Source: Rhizobium grahamii (GTDB lineage: Bacteria; Pseudomonadota; Alphaproteobacteria; Rhizobiales; Rhizobiaceae). Taken from it: 64,000 nucleotides of DNA. Below are positions 43,064 to 52,110 of the stretch, one piece after another. The DNA lies in contig NZ_CP043499.1 in NCBI RefSeq assembly GCF_009498215.1, forward strand, positions 1,500,001 to 1,564,000. Direction: 5' to 3'. Within the stretch, counting starts at the first letter, position 1. Every line of letters starts with the position of its first letter. The translations under genes were made by a program, and so were the position numbers. The notes under the pieces are model-generated. The model was given only the letters and a program-made list of their open reading frames with translations. It was not told the origin of the DNA and searched no databases.

Positions 43064-46024
43064 TCACTCTTCCACGCCATCATCCTCGACCTTCTCGTGA
43101 GACGCCGAGGACGGTAAGTCGGCGCCAAGTCCCATTTTTCCAAGCAGTTTTCTGGACTGAACGTGCCGCTGTGCGCTCGCGCTGCGCAGCCATTCGACAG
43201 CGGCTGCGTGACCTTCAGGCGTCGCCTCCGCCTGACGATCCAACGCCATATGAAACATCGCGCTTCCGCTGCCGGTCTGGGCCGCCTTCAATTGCCAGGC
43301 TTGCGCCTTCGCGATGTCCTTCGGCACGCCTGCGCCGTATCGATAGGTATCAGCAAGGCGCATCATCGCCACCGGCGCTTCCGGCCCCGTGGTGCCTGCG
43401 GCCCTCTCGAGCCACAGGATGCCGGCCGCGGCATCCCGAACGGTGCCGTATCCCGATAGCAAGGCGGTCCCGGTCGAGATCATCGCGGACACGTCGCCGC
43501 TGCGGGCTCCGCGCATGGCAAAACGGAAGCTCTTCGCGCTGTCGACATCAGGGCCGATTGCGGAGCTGTAAGCCTGAGACAGATCCTGCCAGGCGAAGAC
43601 AAAACCACGTTCGCCAGCAGCACTCAGAAGCCGGATCGCACGATCATCGTCGCGCACAACACCACTGCCCTCGAGATAGGCAAGCCCCAGGTCCCGCGTC
43701 GCCATGCGGCTGCCGGCCTCGGCGGAGATGGTGAGATAGGCGGCTGACTTTGCAAGATCGCGATCGACACCCCTGCCCGTCCGGTACGCATCGGCCAACC
43801 GGACATTGGCTGCCCTGTTGTCCGGATCATCTGCGAGGGCCTGCCGATAATAGCTGACCGCCTTTTCCTGATCCTTCTCGACGAACTTGCCTTCCATGTA
43901 GACATCGCCCAGCTTCAGGCTGGCGTCGATATCGCCGCGCGCAGCTGCCTGCCGCAAGACTTCCACACCTGTCGCTACATCCGTGAGAGAGCCCTTGCCT
44001 TCGATGTAGGCGACCGACAAAGCGACGCTGGCGCCCGGAACGTCGATGTCGGCAAGCTCGCGCAGGATCGAGACGCCTCGAAGGTTGAGCTTCAGATCCG
44101 CGGTTTCCAGCATGGCGCTGGCGAGGTTTATCTTGTCCTGCGGGCGCTGCCCTGAATGGCTCAAAGTCTGCTCCAGCCACTCCTTGCCGACATTCGTGTC
44201 GCGCGCACGCTCGGCGAGAAACCGATAGAGTTCCACGGCTGCCTGACTATCATCCTTGCGGGCGGCCACGGTGAGGCAATCGATCGCCTCGTCCATCTTG
44301 CCGTTCGCCTTCAGGAAACGCGCCATTGCGAGAACGGCTTCCTTGTTGCCGGCAGCGACCGTATCGGCAAAGAGCTTGCGAGCATTGGCGAGACCGTTCT
44401 TCGGATCCTGCGAGACATAGAGGTTGGCCAGTTCCACCAGAGCGTCCGTCGCTCCGGCGGCCAGAGCCTGCCGATAGAGCGGGATTGCCTTCTGGACGTT
44501 AACCGCGACGAGATCGCCGTCTGCATAGGCCCGTGCCAATCGTAGCAGGGCATTCTTCGAACCAACCTCGGACGCGCGAAGGAGATAGGGAAAAGCCTGC
44601 TTCCTGCGATCAGTATCGGGAGATACGAGATAGAGACCTGCGATGCGCTCCAGCACTTCGGCGGACTGGTTTACAGACAGGGCATGCTTGTAGTAGCTCT
44701 CGGCCTTCTCTTCGTCGACAGCTCCGCCGACGCCTTTGGCGGCCAGATCACCGAGCAGCAAGTCGGCGGTAGCGCTTTGGTTTTGCGCCACAAGGCTAAG
44801 CTTTTCGGACGCAAGGGCATAGTTGTCTGGCGTACGGAGCGACGGCGAACTTATGAGTGCTTTCACAAAGCGCGTCAGCGCCGCGTTGGAGCCGCGCTCT
44901 ATGCCCAGCCGGAAGATATCAAGCGCACGCCGGCGGTCGGTGAGAACACCACTGCCATCCTGAAAACTGTCACCGACCCTGATAAGATCATCGACGTCGA
45001 CGATCGCGCCGCCGATTGCTGCTGCGTAGAGATCATCGGACGCCCGTTTCCTCTGTTCGAAACTCTCTCCGGCTCCCTCCAACCTGTAGAGAACAGCCGT
45101 TGCGTCCTTCGCCTCGAGGAGCCTGGCGATCCACTGCTCATAGATCGACGCCGGCACATCGAGAGATCCGGCGTCCGTATAATCGCGCACCATCTCCTGA
45201 GCTGCTTCCAGACTTCCGGCGTTCGCCGCGGCCGCGTACTGAACAAGTGCCGCTTGCCGGTCGAATGTGCTGCTTTGTGGCGCGGCCAAAAGTCTCGCAA
45301 CCCAAACAGGCGCTCTGTCACTGCCGAGTTCCGCTGCTTTCCGGTACCAGTCCAAGGCGCTCTTCTGATCTTCAGGCCGCGGTGGCAGGCCGCGATAATA
45401 CGCGCCCAACTCAAAGGCTGCATCCGCATCACCCTGAGCAGCGCGCTGAAGGAGGACGTTCAATCCGAACGTATTCATTGCCCGCGCCTGATCGGCGCCG
45501 GTGTCAGGCAACTTCGCAAGCGCGAAGGCAGCGGATGCATCCCCGAGGCGAAACGCAAGGTTCAGAGCCTCACGAGCCTCCTGCGCCTTTCCCGCGACCG
45601 CGGCCAGCTGCTGTCCCTTGAGATATGCCGCCGACGCATCCCCGACCTTCGTCGCCTCGTCGAGGAGAACGAGCGCTCGGCCGGTATCAATCGGCCCGCC
45701 CTCACCGACCAGCAGCATCTTGGCAAGCATCACCTTCGCTTCGACCGGAGTAGCGCCAGCCAGCGAAACGGCGCTCTCGAGAACCTGGCGCGCCGCGATG
45801 TAGTCCGGGATCCTCAATGGGTTTGCGACAGATACCGCCGAGCCCGACCGCAACTTCTTCGCCAGCTTGACGAGGCCTATTCCATCCCGGTCCTGAACAA
45901 GCTCGTTGATCTGCACCCCGATCGGCTGATCGCTCGGGGCGGCAATTCCGTTTGACCGGGAGGTCAGCAGAAGCGCCGTTGCCAACAGCAACGCCATCGG
46001 GAGATGTCGCCGCAGCCCTCTCAT
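43064..46024 (-). CDS. Very large secreted Sel1-repeat protein
   Basis: A 986-residue exported Sel1/TPR solenoid. The signal peptide MRGLRRHLPMALLLATALLL is followed by repeats throughout, for example AAFELGAYYRGLPPRPEDQK, ASLKLGDVYMEGKFVEKDQE and ADAYRTGRGVDRDLAKSAAY. ATG 46024 overlaps the stop of the lyase gene (ATGA) and has GGAG six bases upstream. Together with the 958- and 426-residue proteins it gives this locus three Sel1 scaffolds where Pseudomonas has one (AlgK). Its C-terminus is acidic (EKVEDDGVEE). Confidence 0.84.
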   Translation of the reverse strand: MRGLRRHLPMALLLATALLLTSRSNGIAAPSDQPIGVQINELVQDRDGIGLVKLAKKLRSGSAVSVANPLRIPDYIAARQVLESAVSLAGATPVEAKVMLAKMLLVGEGGPIDTGRALVLLDEATKVGDASAAYLKGQQLAAVAGKAQEAREALNLAFRLGDASAAFALAKLPDTGADQARAMNTFGLNVLLQRAAQGDADAAFELGAYYRGLPPRPEDQKSALDWYRKAAELGSDRAPVWVARLLAAPQSSTFDRQAALVQYAAAANAGSLEAAQEMVRDYTDAGSLDVPASIYEQWIARLLEAKDATAVLYRLEGAGESFEQRKRASDDLYAAAIGGAIVDVDDLIRVGDSFQDGSGVLTDRRRALDIFRLGIERGSNAALTRFVKALISSPSLRTPDNYALASEKLSLVAQNQSATADLLLGDLAAKGVGGAVDEEKAESYYKHALSVNQSAEVLERIAGLYLVSPDTDRRKQAFPYLLRASEVGSKNALLRLARAYADGDLVAVNVQKAIPLYRQALAAGATDALVELANLYVSQDPKNGLANARKLFADTVAAGNKEAVLAMARFLKANGKMDEAIDCLTVAARKDDSQAAVELYRFLAERARDTNVGKEWLEQTLSHSGQRPQDKINLASAMLETADLKLNLRGVSILRELADIDVPGASVALSVAYIEGKGSLTDVATGVEVLRQAAARGDIDASLKLGDVYMEGKFVEKDQEKAVSYYRQALADDPDNRAANVRLADAYRTGRGVDRDLAKSAAYLTISAEAGSRMATRDLGLAYLEGSGVVRDDDRAIRLLSAAGERGFVFAWQDLSQAYSSAIGPDVDSAKSFRFAMRGARSGDVSAMISTGTALLSGYGTVRDAAAGILWLERAAGTTGPEAPVAMMRLADTYRYGAGVPKDIAKAQAWQLKAAQTGSGSAMFHMALDRQAEATPEGHAAAVEWLRSASAQRHVQSRKLLGKMGLGADLPSSASHEKVEDDGVEE

Positions 46025-47154
46025 GATCGGCTCCAGAAACATGTGGCGTTGCCACCGATGAATTCGTCGATCAACGGCCGCTCGTCGCTTCCCTCACGCG
46101 CCAGCAAGGCAGCGGACCGGCGGAGCGCATAGCTGTCCGGCTGGCGGACGGCCAAGGCCTCGAGGAAGGCCAGATAGTGACGCCCATTGCCCCGGTTCTG
46201 CAGGAACCCGAAATCCGTCTTCATGAAGTCTTCCTCAGGTCCCGGAATGTAGTTTTCCGCTGCATAAGCGTTAACCATGATCGGGTTCGTCAGACCATTC
46301 ATCCAAAAGGACAAGATCGTGGTAAAGGATCGCCGGTCGCCTGTGTCGCCGACGGTTTCGCGCAGCAGGTCGTCGCCGTGCCCAGCCGCGACTTCCCCCA
46401 TGACAGTCATGCTACTCAGCGATTGACGCATGTACCAAAGGGACCGCGAGCCGCGCCGTGTCTCAAGCGGCAGACTTCCGTCGCCCCTGGAGTCGCTGAG
46501 GATTGTATGGAAGCGGTCCATCCCCTTCCGATACAGAGCCTCGTCGCCGATCATGCTGCCCCAGGTCATCAGAACGCTGTCGGCAAGATAGCGGTGGTTG
46601 TTGAGATCGACATCGCCGTCGAATGTCTGGTCGATGCGGCGCACCAGCGGATCGATCCACGCTTCTACGCGCTTGCTCTCGTCAGCTGTCAGGTCGTCGC
46701 GGATGATCGAAAAGGCGACGACAGTCGGCAGCAGCAAACGTTTGAGCGCATAGTAGGCGTCGTGCACCTGTTCGGTCTGCGCGAAGGCGCCGGCGTCGGC
46801 CCACTTCAGGAGGAGGGCTTTCAATGATGACTCGGCGTTCCGATCGCCGGCAAGGGCACGGCCCGACAACACCATCGTCGCCCAGGCATAGGCCGCGCCC
46901 GAGCGATCCGTGCCGTATCCCTGCGTGCTCGAAAGTCCCTTGATCACCTCGAGGTGCCCCCACGCGGGATCGGCTTCTATTGCGAGGCACGCCTTACGCG
47001 CATCCGAGGCGGAATCCTGCGCGAGAAAGGCCTTGCGCGCGGCCACATCGAACAGGCCGCGATAAGACTGGGGGGCCTGCGCCGCAGCCGACACGGCGCC
47101 GGCAAGCAAAAGGGAGAACCCTCCAACGACGGCAATCAGTTGATTCCGGGCCAT
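46021..47154 (-). CDS. algL: AlgL-like alginate lyase (PL5 family)
   Basis: A 377-residue secreted protein with a signal peptide (ending VSAAAQA) and an alpha/alpha-toroid alginate-lyase domain. The catalytic set of the PL5 enzyme A1-III (N191, H192, R239, Y246) is matched by N186, H187, R234 and Y241, with the same spacings of 47 and 7: LNNHRYLADS, then LETRRGSRSLWYM. In alginate producers AlgL clears stray polymer from the periplasm. The start codon overlaps the stop of the epimerase gene by one base (TGATG). It supports a mannuronate-containing product. Whether it still cleaves poly-mannuronate is untested. Confidence 0.85.
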   Translation of the reverse strand: MARNQLIAVVGGFSLLLAGAVSAAAQAPQSYRGLFDVAARKAFLAQDSASDARKACLAIEADPAWGHLEVIKGLSSTQGYGTDRSGAAYAWATMVLSGRALAGDRNAESSLKALLLKWADAGAFAQTEQVHDAYYALKRLLLPTVVAFSIIRDDLTADESKRVEAWIDPLVRRIDQTFDGDVDLNNHRYLADSVLMTWGSMIGDEALYRKGMDRFHTILSDSRGDGSLPLETRRGSRSLWYMRQSLSSMTVMGEVAAGHGDDLLRETVGDTGDRRSFTTILSFWMNGLTNPIMVNAYAAENYIPGPEEDFMKTDFGFLQNRGNGRHYLAFLEALAVRQPDSYALRRSAALLAREGSDERPLIDEFIGGNATCFWSRS

Positions 47155-50100
47155 CACGTATCGTCCTTCTTGCCGTGGAACGCACCGAACTGGACGGATC
47201 CCCGTTGTTCCGTGCATGTCCCAGGACCCTTGCTGTCGAAGAACAGCGGATCGTCGCGGCCGATCAGGCCGGCATCACGGAATGTGCAGATGTCGGCTGG
47301 CGGCCGCTGCGGGCGGCATGTGGACGAGATCGCAACGTCGGTTTGTCCGGCAAGCCGCAGCATGTGCCCTTCGAAGGGTCGAGCATCTCCGCCCAGAAGC
47401 CTGCCTTGCTGGTTGACGAACTGATTGCCCGCAAGGGTGATCCCCGATACGCCGGCGACCTTGATCCCGTTGCCGTTTGCAGAAATCACGTTATCGACCG
47501 CAGCAAATGTGGTCAGCGGCACATAGGGGTCGATCGCGAGATCGCGTTTGTGGTCCGTCTGCACAAGCGTGACATTGCTGATGTAGCCGCCGATCGCCTC
47601 CAGCTTGTTGTTGGTTATCCGGTTGTCATGGATGGCGACGTCCCAGCTGTTGCGGACGCGAATGCCGGATCGGCCATTGTCGAAGAAGGCGTTGTTGAAG
47701 GCCAGATTGCATGCGCTTTCGAAGAAGGTGAGACCGTCCTGTTTGTTCTCGAAGGCGGTGTTGCCATAGATCAGATTGCCGACGCTGGAGCGGTCGAGCA
47801 TGAGGCCGGAGCCGTTGTTGTGAAATGCGACGTTGCCGACTTTCCAGCTGTCGTCGACGTTTCGCGAGATGATGATGCCGTGCTTTATGATCGTGTCATG
47901 CGCCGTATTCAGCGCGATCAGCAGGCGGCGGGATCGGTCGTGCGGGTCGATGGCATAGAGAACGTTGTCGTCATATTCGTTACCGACAAGCGAAATGTCA
48001 TCGGCTTCGTAGGAGTAGAAGCCGTATTCGAAATTATGAAAATAGTTGTCGACCACGATGCCCGTCGGCCGGCGGGTGTCTTCCTTTGTCTCGCTTGCCC
48101 ATTTCGGCCCGGCCGAAAACGACAACCCGAACGACTTCGGAGCCGCGTATCCAAGAGAGTCCAGGATCGAACCACCGATGTAGGTTTCGGAATTGCTCCA
48201 AGCGACGATGAAGGGGCGAAAAATGGTTCGCTTGTCCTTGTCGGAATGGCGAGGCTGCTGCAGTTGCTCGTCCCATGACGTGACTGTCGTGTCCTGAATG
48301 TATAGCTTCCCAGCAACGATCACGAACGCGCCTGCCGTGGCGGAGAGGCGATATGTCGAAGCTTCCTCGCCCGATAGGATGAGCGACGCGCCTTCACCTA
48401 CAAGTATGGGTGCCCGAAGGGTGATGATGTCGCCTTGCCTTTCGACGAGGCGCATGCCGCTGACACTGTCCAGTTGATCGGCGAGACTGCCGAGCGTGTA
48501 GGTGCCGCTCTGAACCACGATGATGCGCGGGAAGAGCATGCCCTGCGCACGGGCGGCATATGAGAGGCTCGTCGAACCGTCCTGAATATCCTCGACGAAT
48601 TTTCCAAGATATGGGCTCAGATTCCCGAGAGTCAGGGCGACATGCCCTGGCACCGGCAAGGGAAGCATCGCCCGAATTGTGTCCGCACCTTTGGACAGGT
48701 CGGGATAGCCGTATGTCGCAAAGTCACCTGCGCCGGGCGATCCCTTCCGAAGCTGCATCCGCCCGTCTGAAAGCAGGGCTGCGGAGGTTGCAGCGGGAGA
48801 TCCTGAAGCAGCGGCGGACGCCTTTTGAACCCAGTGCTTGAAATCGGACGGCTGGCCCTTGCCGGAACCAAATCCAAGACGATCGAGCTGGCGCAACTGC
48901 GCTTCCGCAATCGCGCGGAAGGTGCGCACCCGCAGCATGGTGTCTTGTATTTTTGCCGCGCCGAGAACCGCCTGCTTCACATAATTCGGATCTGCCGAGG
49001 CCGCGATCATGACGTCAGCCGCCAGCCCTTCGTCCGTGGCCGCCTTGCTTGCTTGGAAATAGGCGACCGCACTTGAAGCGTCGCCTGAAAGCGCCGCCCG
49101 GCTGGCAATTCGCCCGACGGCCTTGGCCTTCAGTTTCTCGTCGGAAATCTTCTCCGCCATCTGCTTGGCGCGATCGATTTGTCCGGCCTTGGAGAAGTAA
49201 TCAACGATATCAAGGAGCCGCTGATCCCGCTCATGGGAATCGTCTATCTTGCCGACATAGGCAACGACCTGATCGACAACTTTTCCTTCTCCACCAGCCT
49301 TGCCGGAGATTTCCTTCGCGACGCGCAACAGAGCCTCAACCTTGTATTGCGGTTCCGCGATTGACGACGCCAGGCCGAGCGCATCATCGACCTGCCCGTT
49401 GCGCGCCCAAGCCCGAGCGATCTCGGACTGGACACGCCCCTTGTCCTCGGCATCACCTATGCGCTCCGCGATCTTGACCGCATCGTCGACATCGCCGGAT
49501 TTCGCCTTCGCCCGTCCGATCCCCGATAGCGCCTGCTCCTGATCCTTAACCAGAGCGATCCTCGGCAGGAGCGCCTCGGCTTCCTTGACATCCCCGGCAT
49601 CCGCGAAGGCCTTTGCGAGATTACCCAATGCGTTGGAGGCATCGCGCTCACCGCCGAGTTCGTCGGCAAGGCCTTTCGCTTCGTCGAGCAGCTTGAGATC
49701 GGTCGAGCTACGCAAGGCCGAGACCAATGCGGCCTGCTTTTCATCACCATTCAAGCTCTTGGTCATCGCAAGCGCGCGCTGGTACTGCTCTTTCGCCATG
49801 GCCGACAGGCCGCGATCGTTCAGCTCCGACGCCAGGGTAAAATCGATCTCGACGAGCCCCGGTCCCGCTTCCATGTTCGCGGTCATCGCCGTGGCATCGA
49901 CCAAGCGGTTGGCGTCGATACGGTCCTTCACGATCCGAATGATCAGGTCTTCCTGATCGCTGCGATCGGCAAGGCTGGTCGCGAAGATCGGCAGCAGATT
50001 GACTGCATTGGCTTTCAACGCCGCAGTCAGGACGTCATTGACCGCATCCGCCCGCTTTTCGGCCGCCTCCGGGTCGATCGCCAGCGCCCAGAGCAACGCG

Positions 50101-50894
50101 GCCTCCAGCTTGCCAGCCTTCAACGACGACTTGGCGGCCGCAAGGATGGCGCCAGCGTCGGCTTCCTTGACCTTCTTGCCTCCGATCGTCTCCTTGTCCA
50201 GAAGGCGCAGAGCGACATCGTAGCGAGCGTAGCCCCGCATCCGCGCCGGCCACATGCCAGCGATCGTCCGGTTGACGATCGTGGAGCCGATCTCCGGTTC
50301 CACGGATGCGGCGACTTGCGCAATGTTGTTGAGCGCAGCGTTCTTCTCGTCGAGATCCGAAATCTGCGTGCTTGCATCGATGGCCCGCTGGAGGAGACCC
50401 GCAGCGGCATCATGGTCACCGGCGAGCTGGCGTGCATAGCTGGACAGGGCGGAAACCTTGAGACTGGGAGTCGTCAGGCTTTCGGTCAGTTCCTCCACGC
50501 TCGTGCGCAATGCAACGCGCGCATCGGGATCGTCCATCTTGCTCTCGAGCTGCGACAGCGACGCGCTCAAGGCGCCAATCGTCAGAATATCGCCGTTGAT
50601 TCCGTCATCCTGCAGCTCAGACAGCGCGGCCTTCGCTTCGGGTAAACCATCAGCTGCGAGCGCGGACAGAGACATCCAATGTTCGTGCCCGTCATTGTAA
50701 GCGGCCAGTCGCTCATCCATCGTCTTTGACCGGTCGGCCTGGAGAACTGACTGCCTGATGTCGTCCACCAGGGCCGGCACATCGGCCCCAGCGGCGAATG
50801 CCGACCTCTCCAGTGGGCTCATCGACAACAGCACCCCGGCCGCCCAAATGAGCATGGTTCTGCCAAGGCCCCATTGTTTGCAGATCTGACGCAT
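47154..50894 (-). CDS. algG: AlgG-like mannuronan C5-epimerase fused to an N-terminal helical-repeat domain
   Basis: A 1246-residue exported protein: signal peptide (LIWAAGVLLSMSPLERSAFA), about 650 residues of TPR-like helical repeats, then from about residue 735 an AlgG-type right-handed beta-helix. The catalytic motif is DPHD at 983-986, and Arg1011 lies 26 residues after His985, the same distance as His319 to Arg345 in P. syringae AlgG. NNGSGLMLDRSSVGNLIYGN and GIRVRNSWDVAIHDNRI are beta-helix turns close to AlgG. AlgG itself is about 530 residues without the repeat part, so this is a fusion of an AlgK-like scaffold idea with the epimerase. It would convert mannuronate to guluronate in the periplasm. 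Confidence 0.88.
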   Translation of the reverse strand: MRQICKQWGLGRTMLIWAAGVLLSMSPLERSAFAAGADVPALVDDIRQSVLQADRSKTMDERLAAYNDGHEHWMSLSALAADGLPEAKAALSELQDDGINGDILTIGALSASLSQLESKMDDPDARVALRTSVEELTESLTTPSLKVSALSSYARQLAGDHDAAAGLLQRAIDASTQISDLDEKNAALNNIAQVAASVEPEIGSTIVNRTIAGMWPARMRGYARYDVALRLLDKETIGGKKVKEADAGAILAAAKSSLKAGKLEAALLWALAIDPEAAEKRADAVNDVLTAALKANAVNLLPIFATSLADRSDQEDLIIRIVKDRIDANRLVDATAMTANMEAGPGLVEIDFTLASELNDRGLSAMAKEQYQRALAMTKSLNGDEKQAALVSALRSSTDLKLLDEAKGLADELGGERDASNALGNLAKAFADAGDVKEAEALLPRIALVKDQEQALSGIGRAKAKSGDVDDAVKIAERIGDAEDKGRVQSEIARAWARNGQVDDALGLASSIAEPQYKVEALLRVAKEISGKAGGEGKVVDQVVAYVGKIDDSHERDQRLLDIVDYFSKAGQIDRAKQMAEKISDEKLKAKAVGRIASRAALSGDASSAVAYFQASKAATDEGLAADVMIAASADPNYVKQAVLGAAKIQDTMLRVRTFRAIAEAQLRQLDRLGFGSGKGQPSDFKHWVQKASAAASGSPAATSAALLSDGRMQLRKGSPGAGDFATYGYPDLSKGADTIRAMLPLPVPGHVALTLGNLSPYLGKFVEDIQDGSTSLSYAARAQGMLFPRIIVVQSGTYTLGSLADQLDSVSGMRLVERQGDIITLRAPILVGEGASLILSGEEASTYRLSATAGAFVIVAGKLYIQDTTVTSWDEQLQQPRHSDKDKRTIFRPFIVAWSNSETYIGGSILDSLGYAAPKSFGLSFSAGPKWASETKEDTRRPTGIVVDNYFHNFEYGFYSYEADDISLVGNEYDDNVLYAIDPHDRSRRLLIALNTAHDTIIKHGIIISRNVDDSWKVGNVAFHNNGSGLMLDRSSVGNLIYGNTAFENKQDGLTFFESACNLAFNNAFFDNGRSGIRVRNSWDVAIHDNRITNNKLEAIGGYISNVTLVQTDHKRDLAIDPYVPLTTFAAVDNVISANGNGIKVAGVSGITLAGNQFVNQQGRLLGGDARPFEGHMLRLAGQTDVAISSTCRPQRPPADICTFRDAGLIGRDDPLFFDSKGPGTCTEQRGSVQFGAFHGKKDDT

Positions 50895-50964
50895 TTACCT
50901 GCCCTCGCTATTCCCTGGATATCGGCCTCACTCCCAGTCCGCCCCGACAACGGGGCATTGCTTG

Positions 50965-52101
50965 CTATCCCTCCGAGCCAGGTCGCGACCGGTTCTCTGC
51001 CGGTACGGATGTCACGATACGCTTAGGATCGACCGATGGGCTCGCGCCGGTCCATGGTGCCTGAACGAACCGGACGGTTACCGGTGCTCCCACGATCGCG
51101 TTGAGATCCGCGCCATCGACGTCGATGTTGACCGGAAACTTTCGGCCGGACGCCAGGTCTGCACCGGAGATCTTCGGCAACTCTCTGATTTGTGCATCCG
51201 AGAGCCGGCCGCCTTGCGGCAGGTCGACGACCACGTCAGCACCTTTGTAAAGCCGCAGTGCCTGGCCGTAATCCACCATCGCCACCACATGAGGCTTGGC
51301 ATCGTGCATGCTGAGAGACAACAACGGCTGACCGGCGCGAACCTGCGTATCGACATCGGCTTGCGCTTCCTGAACCACGCAGTCGCAACGCGAGAATACG
51401 GTTACGCTTCGGCCGTTCGCACTTGGCAGGATCGTCGCGACGGGATCGCCCGCTTTGACGGCACCGCTCTTGACGATGTTCGTCAGCATACCGTCCGTAG
51501 GTGCGACCACCGCCGACGCATCAATCGCAACCAGCGACTCCTCCGCGCGGAAAGTCCAGAGCTTCTGGTAAAGCGACGCGCCCAGGAACACGAGAAGTGC
51601 CACCCCTGCAGCTGCCGTCGCCACGATGCGCAGCGACTGGACGACTGTTGCTTTAACTTTTTCGGCGGGTGCTTTTGCCGGCGGCGCCGCGTCCTTCTTG
51701 CGCGCCTTGGTGTCGATCATGCGGCTGGAAAAATCGAGGACTTCGTTGGCGGCGACAAGGTCGCCCGTCAGATAGCAATCTCTGACGTATCGAAAGAAGC
51801 GAAGGTTGCTCTCGGTCGGAGAAACATATTGGAGACCCGTGCGCCCCTTGTTTGCATCGCTGTAGCGGATCTGCGCGTTGACCTTCATGGAAATGACAAT
51901 GTCGCCGAACGGAAACTCCAGCTCGATCGGGAATGTCTCGAACTGAGGAAAAACAGTGCGCCCGGTGGCCACGCCAACGCCACCGACAGACCAATCGAGG
52001 CAGCTGTAGCGATAGCCATCAATGATGCATTTCAGCGGCAGCTTGTAGCGCTGATGCTGACGTTGGGTGTCCGCTTCGAAACTGACAACATTGATACTCA
52101 T
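50965..52101 (-). CDS. alg44: Alg44-like c-di-GMP receptor (PilZ) and membrane-fusion-type protein
   Basis: A 378-residue inner-membrane protein. The N-terminal PilZ domain has both c-di-GMP motifs, R14-Q-H-Q-R18 and D36-W-S38-V-G-G41. One transmembrane helix (TAAAGVALLVFLGASLY, near residue 165) leads to a periplasmic HlyD-like domain (VVAPTDGMLTNIVKSGAVKAGDPV). This is the architecture of Pseudomonas Alg44, which gates the Alg8 polymerase. It lies ten bases after the Alg8-like gene. Polymer synthesis here is therefore probably switched on by c-di-GMP binding. Confidence 0.92.
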   Translation of the reverse strand: MSINVVSFEADTQRQHQRYKLPLKCIIDGYRYSCLDWSVGGVGVATGRTVFPQFETFPIELEFPFGDIVISMKVNAQIRYSDANKGRTGLQYVSPTESNLRFFRYVRDCYLTGDLVAANEVLDFSSRMIDTKARKKDAAPPAKAPAEKVKATVVQSLRIVATAAAGVALLVFLGASLYQKLWTFRAEESLVAIDASAVVAPTDGMLTNIVKSGAVKAGDPVATILPSANGRSVTVFSRCDCVVQEAQADVDTQVRAGQPLLSLSMHDAKPHVVAMVDYGQALRLYKGADVVVDLPQGGRLSDAQIRELPKISGADLASGRKFPVNIDVDGADLNAIVGAPVTVRFVQAPWTGASPSVDPKRIVTSVPAENRSRPGSEG

Positions 52102-52110
52102 GGGAACCCC

